Part shown: piece by piece, positions 8,237-17,348 of the stretch
Position numbering within the stretch: the stretch's first letter is position 1
Layout: the number at the start of each line of letters is the position of its first letter
Translations under genes and position numbers: made by a program
Notes under the pieces: model-generated
What the model was told of the DNA's origin: nothing
Databases searched by the model: none
The model's input: only the letters and a program-made list of their open reading frames with translations
DNA from: Hyphomicrobiales bacterium
GTDB taxonomy: Bacteria; Pseudomonadota; Alphaproteobacteria; Rhizobiales; Rhizobiaceae
Reading direction: 5' to 3'
DNA length: 64,000 nucleotides
NCBI GenBank assembly: GCA_017305935.1
Contig: JAFKJU010000006.1
Coordinates: forward strand, 124,001 to 188,000

Positions 8237-9724
8237 TCAGGCGCGAATCTTGATCCAGGTCGCCTTGAGTTCGGTATATTTGTCGATGGCGTGCAGGGAT
8301 TTGTCGCGGCCGAAGCCGGACTGCTTGTAGCCGCCGAACGGCATGGTGATGTTGCTTTCGTCGAAATTGTTGACCCATACGGACCCGGCGCGCAGGCGGC
8401 GGGATGTGGCCAGCGCCGTGTCGATGTTGTCGGTCCAGACGGCGGCGGCAAGGCCGTAGATCGTGTCGTTCGCGATGCGGACGGCCTCCTCGGCATCCTT
8501 GAAGGTGATGGTCGAGAGGACGGGGCCGAAGATTTCCTCCTGGGCGATCCGCATCCCGTTGTCGACATTGTCGAACACGGTCGGCTCGACGAAATAGCCG
8601 CCCGACTCGGTGCGCACCTGCCGGCCGCCCGATTTCAGCTGCGCGCCTTCCCTGGAGCCGATCTCGATATAGTCGAGCACACGCTCCATCTGGGCCTTGC
8701 TGACGATGGCGCCGAGCCGCGTCTCGGCATCGAGGGGATCGCCAGGCTGAAGCGAATTGCCGACGGCGATGACCTTCTCCAGGAATTCATCCTTGATACG
8801 GGCGTCGACAAGAAGGCGCGAGCCGGCGTTGCAGACTTCGCCCTGGTTGAAGAAAATGCCGAATGCGGCTGCGCTCGCCGCCTCGTCGAGATTGCCGCAA
8901 TCGGCCATGACGATGTGCGGCGTCTTGCCGCCGCATTCCAGGGCGATGCGCTTCATGTTGGATTGCGCCGCATAGCTCAGGAACAGCTTGCCGACCTCGG
9001 TCGAGCCGGTGAACGTCACGCAGTCGACGTCCATGTGCATTCCGAGCGCCATGCCGGCGGTCTCGCCCAGCCCGGTGACGACGTTGAAAACGCCGTCGGG
9101 AATGCCGGCCTCGGCCGCCAGTTCCGCCAGGCGGATCGCCGACAGCGGCGATTGCTCGGCCGGCTTGAGGATCAGGGAATTGCCGGCCGCAAGCGCCGGG
9201 CCGATCTTCCAGCAGGCCATCAGCAGCGGGAAGTTCCACGGAACGACCGCGGCGACGACGCCGACCGGCTCGCGCGTGATCATGCCGAGCGCGCCGCTGC
9301 CGGTCGGTGCGATCTCGTCGTAAATCTTGTCGATGGCTTCCGCATACCACAGGATCGTGTTGGCCGAACCGGGCACGTCGATGGAACGGGCATCGGAAAT
9401 GGGCTTGCCCATGTTCAGGGTTTCGAGCAGGGCGAGTTCGTCGGCATGGCTGAGCATCAGCTCTCCGAAGCGCTGCAAGACCTTCTTGCGCTCCGATGGC
9501 GAACGGCGCGACCACACGCCGCTCTCAAACGCGCGCCGGGCCGATTTCACCGCGAGATCGACATCGGCGCGATCGCAGGAGGCAACGCTGGCGAGCGTCT
9601 TGCCGGTGGCCGGATTGATGGCGTCGAACTGCTTGCCCGAGGCCGCTTCGACAAACTTGCCATCGATGAAGGATTGCCCGCGCGGCTTGAGGTCGGCGGC
9701 AGCCTGCTTCCAGTTTACTGACAT
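8237..9724 (-). CDS. NAD(P)-dependent aldehyde dehydrogenase
   Basis: This is a complete 495-residue aldehyde dehydrogenase. The catalytic cysteine is Cys298 in FFNQGEVCNAGSR and the general base is Glu263 in ALECGGKTP; VPWNFPLLMACWKIGPALA is the nucleotide and oxyanion segment. It resembles the PuuC and betaine aldehyde dehydrogenase group that oxidises amino-aldehydes to amino acids. The neighbours, an FAD amine oxidoreductase and a polyamine-type importer, fit that use. It is the first gene after a 188-base AT-rich gap, and so may head its own transcript with the demethylase, aminotransferase, RidA and BKACE genes. Confidence 0.93.
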   Translation of the reverse strand: MSVNWKQAAADLKPRGQSFIDGKFVEAASGKQFDAINPATGKTLASVASCDRADVDLAVKSARRAFESGVWSRRSPSERKKVLQRFGELMLSHADELALLETLNMGKPISDARSIDVPGSANTILWYAEAIDKIYDEIAPTGSGALGMITREPVGVVAAVVPWNFPLLMACWKIGPALAAGNSLILKPAEQSPLSAIRLAELAAEAGIPDGVFNVVTGLGETAGMALGMHMDVDCVTFTGSTEVGKLFLSYAAQSNMKRIALECGGKTPHIVMADCGNLDEAASAAAFGIFFNQGEVCNAGSRLLVDARIKDEFLEKVIAVGNSLQPGDPLDAETRLGAIVSKAQMERVLDYIEIGSREGAQLKSGGRQVRTESGGYFVEPTVFDNVDNGMRIAQEEIFGPVLSTITFKDAEEAVRIANDTIYGLAAAVWTDNIDTALATSRRLRAGSVWVNNFDESNITMPFGGYKQSGFGRDKSLHAIDKYTELKATWIKIRA

Positions 9725-9749
9725 GTTCTCTGCTCCCTTATATTCTCAA

Positions 9750-9778
9750 TTATCGATACTTAATATCATTTATCGATA
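9750..9778. promoter_or_regulatory. Paired TATCGATA sites upstream of aldehyde dehydrogenase
   Basis: Two copies of the self-complementary octamer TATCGATA lie at 9751-9758 and 9771-9778, each preceded by T. Their centres are exactly 20 bases apart, two helical turns, in the only AT-rich stretch between the IclR and aldehyde dehydrogenase genes. This is what an operator for a dimer-of-dimers regulator looks like. The adjacent IclR protein is the obvious candidate to bind it, but that is inference. Confidence 0.45.
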
Positions 9779-9912
9779 TGAAGTCTCATTGCTCCGCAGG
9801 CGTTTGTCAACTGTTTTTCTTCGTCGCGATGGGGATGGGAAAGGCGTGCGCGCGCAAGCGCCCGCCGCGCCGCAGGCGGGGCGGATGCGAAGGGAAAGCC
9901 TGTCTGGATCGG

Positions 9913-10716
9913 TCAGTCGGTAAGGGACGGATCGCCCTGCATCTTGCGTTCCAGCATTTTCGAAAGACGCTCCGCCATCTTGCGCACCAGCGCGATATTG
10001 CGGTCTTTTGCGGCCTCGAACAGGCTATGCGTGGTGCCCGTGATGCAAAGGCTTTGCTGGACGCGCTGGCCGCCGACGAGAATGGGCGCGGCGATCGCGC
10101 CAAAACCCTCGACGTCTTCGTTCACGCAGTAGGCGATACCTGACGACCGGATTTCCTTCAGTTCCGCCTGGAGTTCGCCCACATCCGTCCTGGTGTATGG
10201 AGTGAACTTCACCAGCGGGTTGCCGAGCACGCTGGCGATGAAGTCATCCGATTGATGGGCAAGGATGGCCTTCGCCGAAGCCCCCGCATGCAGCGGTATC
10301 TCCTGGCCCGGAATGATATAGGCGCGCAACTGGTTGTTCGGAGCGACCATCTCCATGCTTCTCACTGCAAAGCCCGACAGGCGGGCGACGAAACAGGCCT
10401 GGCCCGTTTCCGCCGCAAGCTCGTTCAGGGTGGGCAGCGCGGCGGAGACGAACCAGTCGTCGGCGGCGCTGGAGAAGAGGATGCGCGTCAGGCGTTTGCC
10501 TATCCGGCAGGTCGCGGCCGGAGGGGCGGTCATCTCGACCAGCCCGACCTCCGCCAGGCTTCTGATCAGGCGATAGGCGGACGCCTTGGGCAATTCCAGC
10601 ATATCGCCGACAACAGCCGGAGAAACGCCGTTGGGAAAACCCGCGATGATTTCCAGAATTCGGGCGTAACGCTCCAGCGGCTTTTCGGTCACAGCCTTGG
10701 CGGTGGGTTCATTCAT
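9913..10716 (-). CDS. IclR family transcriptional regulator
   Basis: The 267-residue protein has an N-terminal winged helix (YARILEIIAGF, then LPKASAYRLIRSLAEVGLV) and a C-terminal IclR ligand domain with the usual HAGASAKAILAH segment. I take the ATG at 10716; a TTG nine bases upstream is possible. It follows the FAD oxidoreductase gene by 14 bases on the same strand, so it may be co-transcribed with the importer while controlling the aldehyde dehydrogenase operon that starts beyond it. The two strong sequence symmetries nearby (TATCGATA pair, AGTCTC repeat at 16405) are possible targets. Confidence 0.9.
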   Translation of the reverse strand: MNEPTAKAVTEKPLERYARILEIIAGFPNGVSPAVVGDMLELPKASAYRLIRSLAEVGLVEMTAPPAATCRIGKRLTRILFSSAADDWFVSAALPTLNELAAETGQACFVARLSGFAVRSMEMVAPNNQLRAYIIPGQEIPLHAGASAKAILAHQSDDFIASVLGNPLVKFTPYTRTDVGELQAELKEIRSSGIAYCVNEDVEGFGAIAAPILVGGQRVQQSLCITGTTHSLFEAAKDRNIALVRKMAERLSKMLERKMQGDPSLTD

Positions 10717-10730
10717 GTGCAGCAACTTGG

Positions 10731-12080
10731 TTATTCTTTCGCGATTCTACGATCATGCCAGTCGAAGTATCGCATCGCCAGAGGCACGAACCAAGGACGG
10801 CCGCGGTAAAAGGGAAAAGTCGGAAAGCGGCCCGTGTCGAACACCGATGCCGTGTCGCCCTGCCCCAGGATGCGGTTGGCGATGATCGAGCCGAAGTGGG
10901 TGCCGATCGGAATGCCGGCGAAATTATACCCCAGCCCGAAGTGGACATTGCCGTTGCGCCCGATATGCGGCATGAAATCGAAGGTCCCGGCGCAAAAGCC
11001 GGTCCAGGCGCGGCTGAGGCGAACGCCCTCCAGGTCGGGAAGAATATCGACCAGCCTGTCGCGCAGCGGAACCGCAAGCGGAAGCGCCGAGGCGCTTTTC
11101 GTGCCGGTCATGCCGCCGAACAGGATCCGGCTCGAGTCCGGCGCCGGGCGAATGAAGTCGATGTTCATCTTGGTGTCGAGATAGGTGCGCCGCTGGGGCA
11201 GAACCTTGTCGATCAGCTCCTCCGGAAGCAGTTCGGTCGCGACGATGAACCCGCTGAAGGGAATGACGCGCCGCGCGTGCCATTTCAGCTCCGCGCCGGT
11301 ATAGCCGTTCGTCGTGATCACCACATGCCTTGCCGCGATGGCGCCGCGCGAAGTGTGGAGGTTATGCCTTGCCCCGTTTTCCTCGATCGCCGTCACATAT
11401 GTGCGATCATGGAAACGAACCCCGGCATGGACGGCGCGCTCGACGAGGCCCTTGTGGTAGAGGCCGGGATGGATGGATCCGAGGTCGGGAATGACGGCGC
11501 CGCCGTGATAGCGATCCGACGCGATCTCGCTTCTGACGTTCTCCGGCTCGATCACCGAATAGTCGAAGCCGAGGCTGCGGCGCGTTTCCTCGAGATCGTC
11601 GACGAGGCCACGGAAATGCGATTGCGAATTGGCGCCGATGAAGCGGCCGCAGGTGCGATGATGGCAGTCGATCCCCTCGCGGCCGACGAAGCGTTCCACA
11701 CCTTTCAATGCCCGGTCCAGCTCCCGGTAGACCTCGATCGCATGTTTCTGCCCGGAATGGCTGGTCAGCCAGGCAACGGATCGCTTCAGCGTTCGGCCGA
11801 TGAAGCCGGCATTGCGCCGCGCCGCGCCCTCCCCGATCCGCTGGCTGTCGACCACCACGACATCGAGCCCGGATCGCGCCAGTTCGAGCGCCGCCACGGT
11901 GCCGGTAATGCCTGCTCCGACGACGACGACGTCCGCCGCATCGGGAAGCACGGCCGCGCCGTCTTGCGCCGCCTCCGGCATCGCCGCCGTCCACCAGTAG
12001 GGTTCCTCGCGAAAATCCGGGGCGAAAACCGCGTCCTGGGACAGCTTCGCAGCGCGCCGGCTATGGGCGGAGACAGTCAT
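10731..12080 (-). CDS. FAD-dependent oxidoreductase, DAO family (PuuB-like)
   Basis: The 449-residue product carries the FAD dinucleotide fold at about residues 48-80 (VVVVGAGITGTVAALELA) and the family's late segment GLGYNFAGIPIG. Sequence style is that of gamma-glutamylputrescine oxidase and related amine or amino acid oxidases, which oxidise a C-N bond to an imine and release aldehyde after hydrolysis. It follows the permease gene by five bases in the importer operon, and the aldehyde dehydrogenase lies close by, so import, oxidation and aldehyde removal are linked. The ATG at 12080 is chosen; the frame remains open upstream through the permease gene, where it has no meaning. Substrate not determined. 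Confidence 0.87.
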   Translation of the reverse strand: MTVSAHSRRAAKLSQDAVFAPDFREEPYWWTAAMPEAAQDGAAVLPDAADVVVVGAGITGTVAALELARSGLDVVVVDSQRIGEGAARRNAGFIGRTLKRSVAWLTSHSGQKHAIEVYRELDRALKGVERFVGREGIDCHHRTCGRFIGANSQSHFRGLVDDLEETRRSLGFDYSVIEPENVRSEIASDRYHGGAVIPDLGSIHPGLYHKGLVERAVHAGVRFHDRTYVTAIEENGARHNLHTSRGAIAARHVVITTNGYTGAELKWHARRVIPFSGFIVATELLPEELIDKVLPQRRTYLDTKMNIDFIRPAPDSSRILFGGMTGTKSASALPLAVPLRDRLVDILPDLEGVRLSRAWTGFCAGTFDFMPHIGRNGNVHFGLGYNFAGIPIGTHFGSIIANRILGQGDTASVFDTGRFPTFPFYRGRPWFVPLAMRYFDWHDRRIAKE

Positions 12081-12085
12081 GGAAT

Positions 12086-12892
12086 TTACCTTTTCTTGGT
12101 CGAAAAACGAAGCACGGCCAGCAAGAGCCCCGTCAGGACGATCATCAGGCCGGCCGCCGCGATGATCGTGGGATCGAGTTGCTCCCGCAGGCCCGTGAAC
12201 ATCTGCTTGGGAAGGGTGCGCTGGTCGGGGCCGGCGATGAACAGCACCATGACCACCTCGTCGAAGGAGGCGGCGAACGCAAACACCGCCCCCGCCGCCA
12301 CGCCCGGCGAAATGATCGGCAGCATTACCGTCCTGAAGGCCATGACCTTTCCGGCGCCGAGGTTCGCCGCGGCCTGCATGAGCCGGAAATCGAACCGCGT
12401 CAGGGTCGCTGTCACCGTGACGACGACGAAAGGCGTGGCGAGCACCGTATGCGCGAGCACGACGCCGAGGTAGGTGTAGTTCAGCCCGAGCGGGGAAAAG
12501 CAGATGAACAGGCCAAGCCCCAGGACCACGACGGGAACGACCATCGGCGAGATCGCCAGGGCCATGACCGCGTTTCGATAGCGAAAACGCGGGTTTACCA
12601 GGGCGACGGCGGCCAGCGTGCCGAGCGCGGTCGCCAGCACCGTCGTCGTCGCGGCGATGATCAGGCTGTTTACGACCGCCGAACGCCAGAGCGGCGACGA
12701 CAGCAATTGCTCGAACCAGCGCCACGAAAACCCGCTGAGCGGATACCGGAACCAGGGCTCCGCATTGAAGGCGATCGGCAGCGCCGCGGCAAGCGGCACG
12801 ATCAACAGGGCGAGAATGACGGCCGCGAAACCGTAAAGGGGCAGCCTGACGACGGCCGGCAGATCGGAATAGGTCTTTTGCGTCATGGTCAT
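12086..12892 (-). CDS. ABC transporter permease, PotC-like
   Basis: This 268-residue membrane protein has about six hydrophobic helices and the EAA-type loop AAANLGAGKVMAFRTVMLP near residues 175-193, which contacts the ATPase. It matches the second permease of spermidine/putrescine-type importers. The ATG at 12892 overlaps the stop of the first permease by ATGA; a second ATG lies two codons later. It should form a heterodimer channel with the upstream permease. Confidence 0.92.
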   Translation of the reverse strand: MTMTQKTYSDLPAVVRLPLYGFAAVILALLIVPLAAALPIAFNAEPWFRYPLSGFSWRWFEQLLSSPLWRSAVVNSLIIAATTTVLATALGTLAAVALVNPRFRYRNAVMALAISPMVVPVVVLGLGLFICFSPLGLNYTYLGVVLAHTVLATPFVVVTVTATLTRFDFRLMQAAANLGAGKVMAFRTVMLPIISPGVAAGAVFAFAASFDEVVMVLFIAGPDQRTLPKQMFTGLREQLDPTIIAAAGLMIVLTGLLLAVLRFSTKKR

Positions 12893-14193
12893 TTCCGTTC
12901 CGAGGAATGCCTGGAGATCAGGCGGGCGAAAGGCAGCGCGCAGACGCCCGCGCCGACCACCAGCAGCGTGCTGAGCGCCGATGCCAGACCCCAGTTCAGT
13001 TCCTCGTTGGTGAAGCGGGCGATGAAGTAGCTGATCATCTGGTCCGAAGCGCCCCCGACCAGCGCCGGCGTCAGGTAAAAGCCGAGGCACAGGACGAAGG
13101 TCAGCAGCCCGCCCGCCGCGATCCCCGGCACGGCCTGCGGGAAGTAGACGTTGAAATGCGCGCGGATCGGCCCGGCGCCGAGGCTTCTGGCGGCCCGGAC
13201 ATGACTTGGTGGGATCGCCCGCATGACGCCGAGCATGGGCAGAACGGTGAAGGGAAGCTGGATCTGGAACATGACCAGGATGGTCGCCGTCCTCGTGTAC
13301 AGCCACGTCACCGGTTCCGTCACCGCGCCGATGCCCGTCAGCACGCCGTTCAGAACCCCGTTGGTCTGCAGCACGACGATCCAGGACATCGTCCGGACAA
13401 GCAGCGACGTCCAGAACGGCAGCAGGATGCAGAACAGCATGAGGCCGCCGACCCAGCCCCGCGACGTTGCGATCACATAGGCCAGCGGATACCCCACGAC
13501 CAGGGTCAAGGCCGTGACGGCCAGGCTGATCAGGATGGTGCGCAGATAGAACAGGCGGAAATCGTAGCCGGTTTCCATGGAGGGCCGGCCGTCCTTGTCG
13601 AGCTTGGTCTGGAAGCCCGCCGCCCATCCGAGATAGAACGTGCTGTAGGGCGAACCATGCTGCTTGACGATCGTCCAAATCCCCGGCGCGGCATAGGCGG
13701 GATCGATATCCGTCAAGGCCGTCCGGGCGGCGGCGGCATCTGTGGCGGCCCCTGAGCGGGCGACGCCGCCGGCCTTCTGGATGAGGTTCATGCCGCGATC
13801 GAGCTGGTAGCCCATGCGGCGGCCCAGTTGCCGCAGCGTCGCGCGCTCGTTCGCCTTTCCGATCTCGCCGAGGAAGATCGCATAGACCTCGGGCGGCGGC
13901 GTACCGTCGCCGTTCCAGTCCTGGAGCGCGGCAACGGTCTCGGGAAGGTTGTCGGCGATCTCCCGGTCGGAGATCGCCGTATGAAAGATGAAGATAAGCG
14001 GGAGCACGAGGAAGCAGGACAGGAAGACGAGAAGCGGCAGGGCGGGCAAGGCGGAACGCATGGCCTGCATCCGCTCCCCCCTTGCCGCCCCGACCGCGCA
14101 GCCGCGAACGACCGTCCCGCGATCCAGAGCAGCCTTGTCGGCCTGCGCCGTTTTCATTCGCATCTGTCGTTTCCCGGCCACGATTTCGCTCAT
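12889..14193 (-). CDS. ABC transporter permease, PotB-like, long form
   Basis: The 434-residue permease has the PotB core in its second half, with the coupling loop RAARSLGAGPIRAHFNVYFPQ. It is about 130 residues longer than classical PotB. The extra part is a soluble segment of some 140 residues (about 75-215) between the first and second membrane helices, rich in short charged helices, plus a long charged N-terminus. Similar extended PotB-like proteins occur in alphaproteobacteria. The insert probably faces the periplasm and may touch the binding protein. It lies 15 bases after the binding-protein gene. Confidence 0.9.
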   Translation of the reverse strand: MSEIVAGKRQMRMKTAQADKAALDRGTVVRGCAVGAARGERMQAMRSALPALPLLVFLSCFLVLPLIFIFHTAISDREIADNLPETVAALQDWNGDGTPPPEVYAIFLGEIGKANERATLRQLGRRMGYQLDRGMNLIQKAGGVARSGAATDAAAARTALTDIDPAYAAPGIWTIVKQHGSPYSTFYLGWAAGFQTKLDKDGRPSMETGYDFRLFYLRTILISLAVTALTLVVGYPLAYVIATSRGWVGGLMLFCILLPFWTSLLVRTMSWIVVLQTNGVLNGVLTGIGAVTEPVTWLYTRTATILVMFQIQLPFTVLPMLGVMRAIPPSHVRAARSLGAGPIRAHFNVYFPQAVPGIAAGGLLTFVLCLGFYLTPALVGGASDQMISYFIARFTNEELNWGLASALSTLLVVGAGVCALPFARLISRHSSERK

Positions 14194-14208
14194 CGTTCGA
14201 TCAACCCC

Positions 14209-15264
14209 TTATTGCGCGACCCAGGAGGCGAAACGGGCATTCAGGGCATCGCCATTGGCGCCCCAGAAACCGCCGTCCTGGGCAAGGGCGCCATCGCTGT
14301 TCGACGGGGCCGAAGGCAGGCTGTCGAGCAGGGCCTTGTCGACCAGCGCGCTTGCCGCCTCCACCGTCGGGCCGTAGGCGATGAACTTGCTCAGTTCGGC
14401 ATTGACCTCGGGCTTGATCGTGTAGGACACGAAATCCTTGGCCAGCGCCGCGTTCTTCGTCCCGACCGGGATCACCCACATGTCGAACCCGCGTATCTGG
14501 TTCTTCCAGGCGATGCCGAGGTCGGCGTTTTCCTTGGCGTTGGCGTCGGCGATGCGGCCGTTCCAGGCCACGGCCATCTTGACCTCGCCCGATTTCAGCA
14601 ACTGCGCCGGCTGGGCTCCGGCCTCCCACCAGACGATATCTGCCTTGATCGTATCCAGCTTCTTGAAGGCCCGATCGATGCCCTCCTGTGTCTCCAGGGT
14701 CTTGTAGATCTCGCCAGGCGCGACGCCGTCCGCCAGCAGCGCGATTTCGAGCGTGTCGACCGGGCTCTTGCGGAAGGCGCGCTTGCCGGGGAACGCCTTG
14801 GTGTCGAAGATGTCCACCACCGAGGCGGGAGCCGTCGGGAATGCATCCTTCTGGAAGGCGAGGATCGTCGCATAGGTGCTCGTGCCGACCGCGCAGTCGG
14901 TCAGCGCGCCGTCGACGAGACCGGCATTCTTGAAGGCGGCATCGTCGCCGATCCGCTCCAGCAGTCCCTGCTCGCAGGCGGCGGCGGCCGTCTGGGGATC
15001 CATGTCGACCACGTCCCAGACCACGTTGCCGCTGTCGACCATGGCGCGAAGCTTGGCGAGCTCGCCGCTCCAGGAATCCTGGGTCACCTTGGTTCCGGTC
15101 TCCTTGGAGAAACCGTCGAAGAACACCTTCGCCTGCGCCTCCTGCAGCGCGCCTCCCCAGGAAACGACCTTCAGCTCGGCCGCCAGCGCCGGGGCGCCTG
15201 CCCCCAGCATCATTGCAAACATCAGGCTCAGGCAGGCACGTCCACGATATCGCATTGTCATCAT
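14209..15264 (-). CDS. ABC transporter substrate-binding protein, PotD-like
   Basis: This 351-residue periplasmic protein has a signal peptide ending near ALAAELKVVSWGG and the PotD-type order of segments: SGNVVWDVVDMD, then LAFQKDAFP, and a late WWEAGAQPAQLLKSGEV. Family members bind polyamines or other small cationic or zwitterionic compounds. Two methionines at positions 1, 2 and 4 leave the exact start open by a few codons. It stands between the ATPase and the two permeases, so the importer is complete. Confidence 0.92.
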   Translation of the reverse strand: MMTMRYRGRACLSLMFAMMLGAGAPALAAELKVVSWGGALQEAQAKVFFDGFSKETGTKVTQDSWSGELAKLRAMVDSGNVVWDVVDMDPQTAAAACEQGLLERIGDDAAFKNAGLVDGALTDCAVGTSTYATILAFQKDAFPTAPASVVDIFDTKAFPGKRAFRKSPVDTLEIALLADGVAPGEIYKTLETQEGIDRAFKKLDTIKADIVWWEAGAQPAQLLKSGEVKMAVAWNGRIADANAKENADLGIAWKNQIRGFDMWVIPVGTKNAALAKDFVSYTIKPEVNAELSKFIAYGPTVEAASALVDKALLDSLPSAPSNSDGALAQDGGFWGANGDALNARFASWVAQ

Positions 15265-15279
15265 AGGTTCCTCTCTTCG

Positions 15280-16392
15280 TTATTGATTGGCCTGTTTTGG
15301 ATCGAGCACCCAGGCTTGCCCGGCATTCCAGCTCAGAAATACCGGTGCGCCGACCTGCGTGCCGGCATGGGCGGCGCCGGGGCTGCTCTTGATGACGACC
15401 AGGGCGCCGTCCGACAGCTCGACATGCGTACGAAGTTGATCGCCGTAGTACACGACGTCGCAGACGCGGCCCTTGACCACGCCTTCCGCCTCGCCGCCGC
15501 AGAAATGGAGATCCTCGGGGCGGACCGAGATGGTCGCCGCAGCGCCGATGCGGGCGTGCTGCGTCTGCCTGGCGGAGACGACAGCCCCTCCCGGCAGGCG
15601 CGCGCGGACCACGTCGCCGTCGATGGCGATCACCTGCGCGCACAAACAGTTGTTGTCGCCGACGAATGACGCGACGAACCGGTTGGCCGGCCGGATATAG
15701 ATGTCCCTCGCCGTGCCGATCTGCTGGATCTTGCCGTCATTGAAGATCGCGATGCGGTCGGACATCGTCAGCGCTTCCGACTGGTCATGCGTGACATAGA
15801 CGACGGTCAGGTCGAGCTTGTCGGCGATATGGCGGATTTCGAGCTGCAAATCCTCGCGCAGCTTCTTGTCGAGCGCACCCAGCGGCTCGTCCATCAGCAC
15901 CAGGCGAGGCTCGAACACCAGCGCCCGCGCCAGGGCCACGCGCTGCTGCTGCCCGCCCGACATGGCCGCCGGCTTGCGCTCGGCGAATTGCTCCAGCTGC
16001 ACCATGCGCAACGCATCGGCGACGCGGCGGTCGCGCTCGGCCTTGTCGACGCCCCGCACGCGCAAGGAGTAACCGACGTTCTCGGCCACGCTCATATGCG
16101 GAAACAGCGCGTAGTTCTGGAACACCATTCCGATATCGCGCTTTTCAGGCGGCCGGTCGTGCATCGCCTGCCCGTCGAAGGCGATGGAACCGCTGGTCGG
16201 ATATTCGAACCCGGCCAACATCATCAGCGTCGTCGTCTTGCCGGAGCCGGAAGGCCCGAGAAGCGTCAGGAACTCGCCCTTCTCGATATCGAGATCGAGA
16301 TCGCGAACGATGAAGGTTTCGCCGTCATAGGATTTGGAGACGCCGCGCAGGCAAATATGTCCCGGCGGCTGTTGTGCAGCCGTGATTAACAT
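15280..16392 (-). CDS. ABC transporter ATP-binding protein, PotA-like
   Basis: The ATPase has the Walker A motif LGPSGSGKTTT, Walker B with RLVLMDEPLGALD, the signature [15 protein letters not shown] and a C-terminal TOBE domain (VRPEDLHFCGG region). It energises the PotBC-like permeases. I place the start at the ATG at 16392, because a GGGAACG motif precedes it; another in-frame ATG at 16404 would add four residues but has no ribosome site and touches the inverted repeat at 16405. It is the first gene of the importer operon. Confidence 0.92.
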   Translation of the reverse strand: MLITAAQQPPGHICLRGVSKSYDGETFIVRDLDLDIEKGEFLTLLGPSGSGKTTTLMMLAGFEYPTSGSIAFDGQAMHDRPPEKRDIGMVFQNYALFPHMSVAENVGYSLRVRGVDKAERDRRVADALRMVQLEQFAERKPAAMSGGQQQRVALARALVFEPRLVLMDEPLGALDKKLREDLQLEIRHIADKLDLTVVYVTHDQSEALTMSDRIAIFNDGKIQQIGTARDIYIRPANRFVASFVGDNNCLCAQVIAIDGDVVRARLPGGAVVSARQTQHARIGAAATISVRPEDLHFCGGEAEGVVKGRVCDVVYYGDQLRTHVELSDGALVVIKSSPGAAHAGTQVGAPVFLSWNAGQAWVLDPKQANQ

Positions 16393-16404
16393 CTTCGTTC
16401 CCAT

Positions 16405-16423
16405 AGTCTCGATTAGTGAGACT
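16405..16423. promoter_or_regulatory. Inverted repeat at start of the importer operon
   Basis: AGTCTC at 16405-16410 and GAGACT at 16418-16423 form a perfect repeat around a 7-base spacer, directly upstream of the ATPase gene. On the minus strand a TTGATA hexamer lies about 17 bases before a CTAATC within this repeat, so the repeat could cover the -10 region. An IclR-type operator is a fair reading. Confidence 0.4.
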
Positions 16424-16626
16424 TATTATTGAATATCAAGACTATTGCAGGAAGAGGACGTGGTGTCAATAACGGTCGATCGCAAGACGCTATCCCGCGG
16501 CGGCGCAGGACGAGGCGTTAAACGAGGCGATAGTCTTTCATGGGGAGAAGGCGCGCCGACAGGCAAGCAGCCGTGGTGTGGTAGCGAGCGCGGGCCGCTG
16601 CCTGACGATCGATTGAGCGGGGCGCT

Positions 16627-17196
16627 TCAAAGCATGCGTGGAAGAACGTCGGTCTCGCCGCCCTTGTCCTGCAGCCGATGCTTCAGCGTGCCCGCCATGT
16701 GCAGGGCGATGACGGCCAGCAGGAGATAGGCGGAATATCCGTGCAACGCCTGGAACACCGCGAACGCATCGTCGCTTTTCGGCAGGATCTCGGGCACATG
16801 CGAGAGGAAGAAGAACGGTACGCCATCGCCATCGGTGATGCTGCTCGACATGGCGTAGCCCAGCATCGGCGTGATCAACGTCAAGGCGATGAGCAGTCGG
16901 TGGCATCCGTGGGAAAGCCATTTCTCCCATCGCTTCAGAGCCTCCGGCGCATGCGGTAGCCTAGCGCTATACCGCCAGCGCAGGGTCAGTTGCACCAGCG
17001 CCAGCAACCAGGCGAGAACGCCGAACTGCTTGTGGTTGGGATACAGGATGCCAGCGGTGGGGTCGTCTTCTGCACGGCCGGTCATGTACCAGCCGCAGGC
17101 GATCAGGCCCAGGATCAGCACCGCGCGCAACCAGTGCAGGATGCGCATCGACACCGGATATTTGACGCCGGGGCGTCCTGGAAATGTTGCCGTCAC
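16627..17196 (-). CDS. Cytochrome b561 family membrane protein
   Basis: The 189-residue protein has four membrane helices and the histidines expected to hold two b-type haems: one in SMRILHWLRA, others in HRLLIALTL and in the last helix pair (LHGYSAYLL, ALHMAGTLKH). Such proteins pass electrons from quinol in the inner membrane, some to superoxide. The start is GTG at 17196 with an AAGGA motif nine bases before it; an ATG overlapping that motif is out of frame and stops at once. It is a single-gene unit between two catabolic operons and shows no clear link to either. Confidence 0.88.
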   Translation of the reverse strand: MTATFPGRPGVKYPVSMRILHWLRAVLILGLIACGWYMTGRAEDDPTAGILYPNHKQFGVLAWLLALVQLTLRWRYSARLPHAPEALKRWEKWLSHGCHRLLIALTLITPMLGYAMSSSITDGDGVPFFFLSHVPEILPKSDDAFAVFQALHGYSAYLLLAVIALHMAGTLKHRLQDKGGETDVLPRML

Positions 17197-17316
17197 GCGG
17201 TCATCCTTGTTTGAGCCGGCTTGCGGCCGGCATGGGTTTCCAAGGGACGCTACGTGCGGAGTATTGCGTTTTCGTGCGGGTTGGATGGAGGTCGCGTGAA
17301 TGTGATCCGGCTTGAA

Positions 17317-17348
17317 CATTTCCGGTGAACACAGGTTCGCCGGAAATG
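17317..17348. repeat. Long imperfect palindrome
   Basis: CATTTCCGG at 17317-17325 pairs with CCGGAAATG at 17340-17348. Inside, GAAC pairs with GTTC around a 4-base loop, giving 14-base arms with one mismatch. A T-rich stretch follows on the plus strand, where no gene ends. Its outer arms share CATTTCC and GGAAATG with the repeats at 28756 and 30942, so it is probably a relative of that extragenic family. It could also act as an mRNA end for the serine hydrolase gene. Confidence 0.5.
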
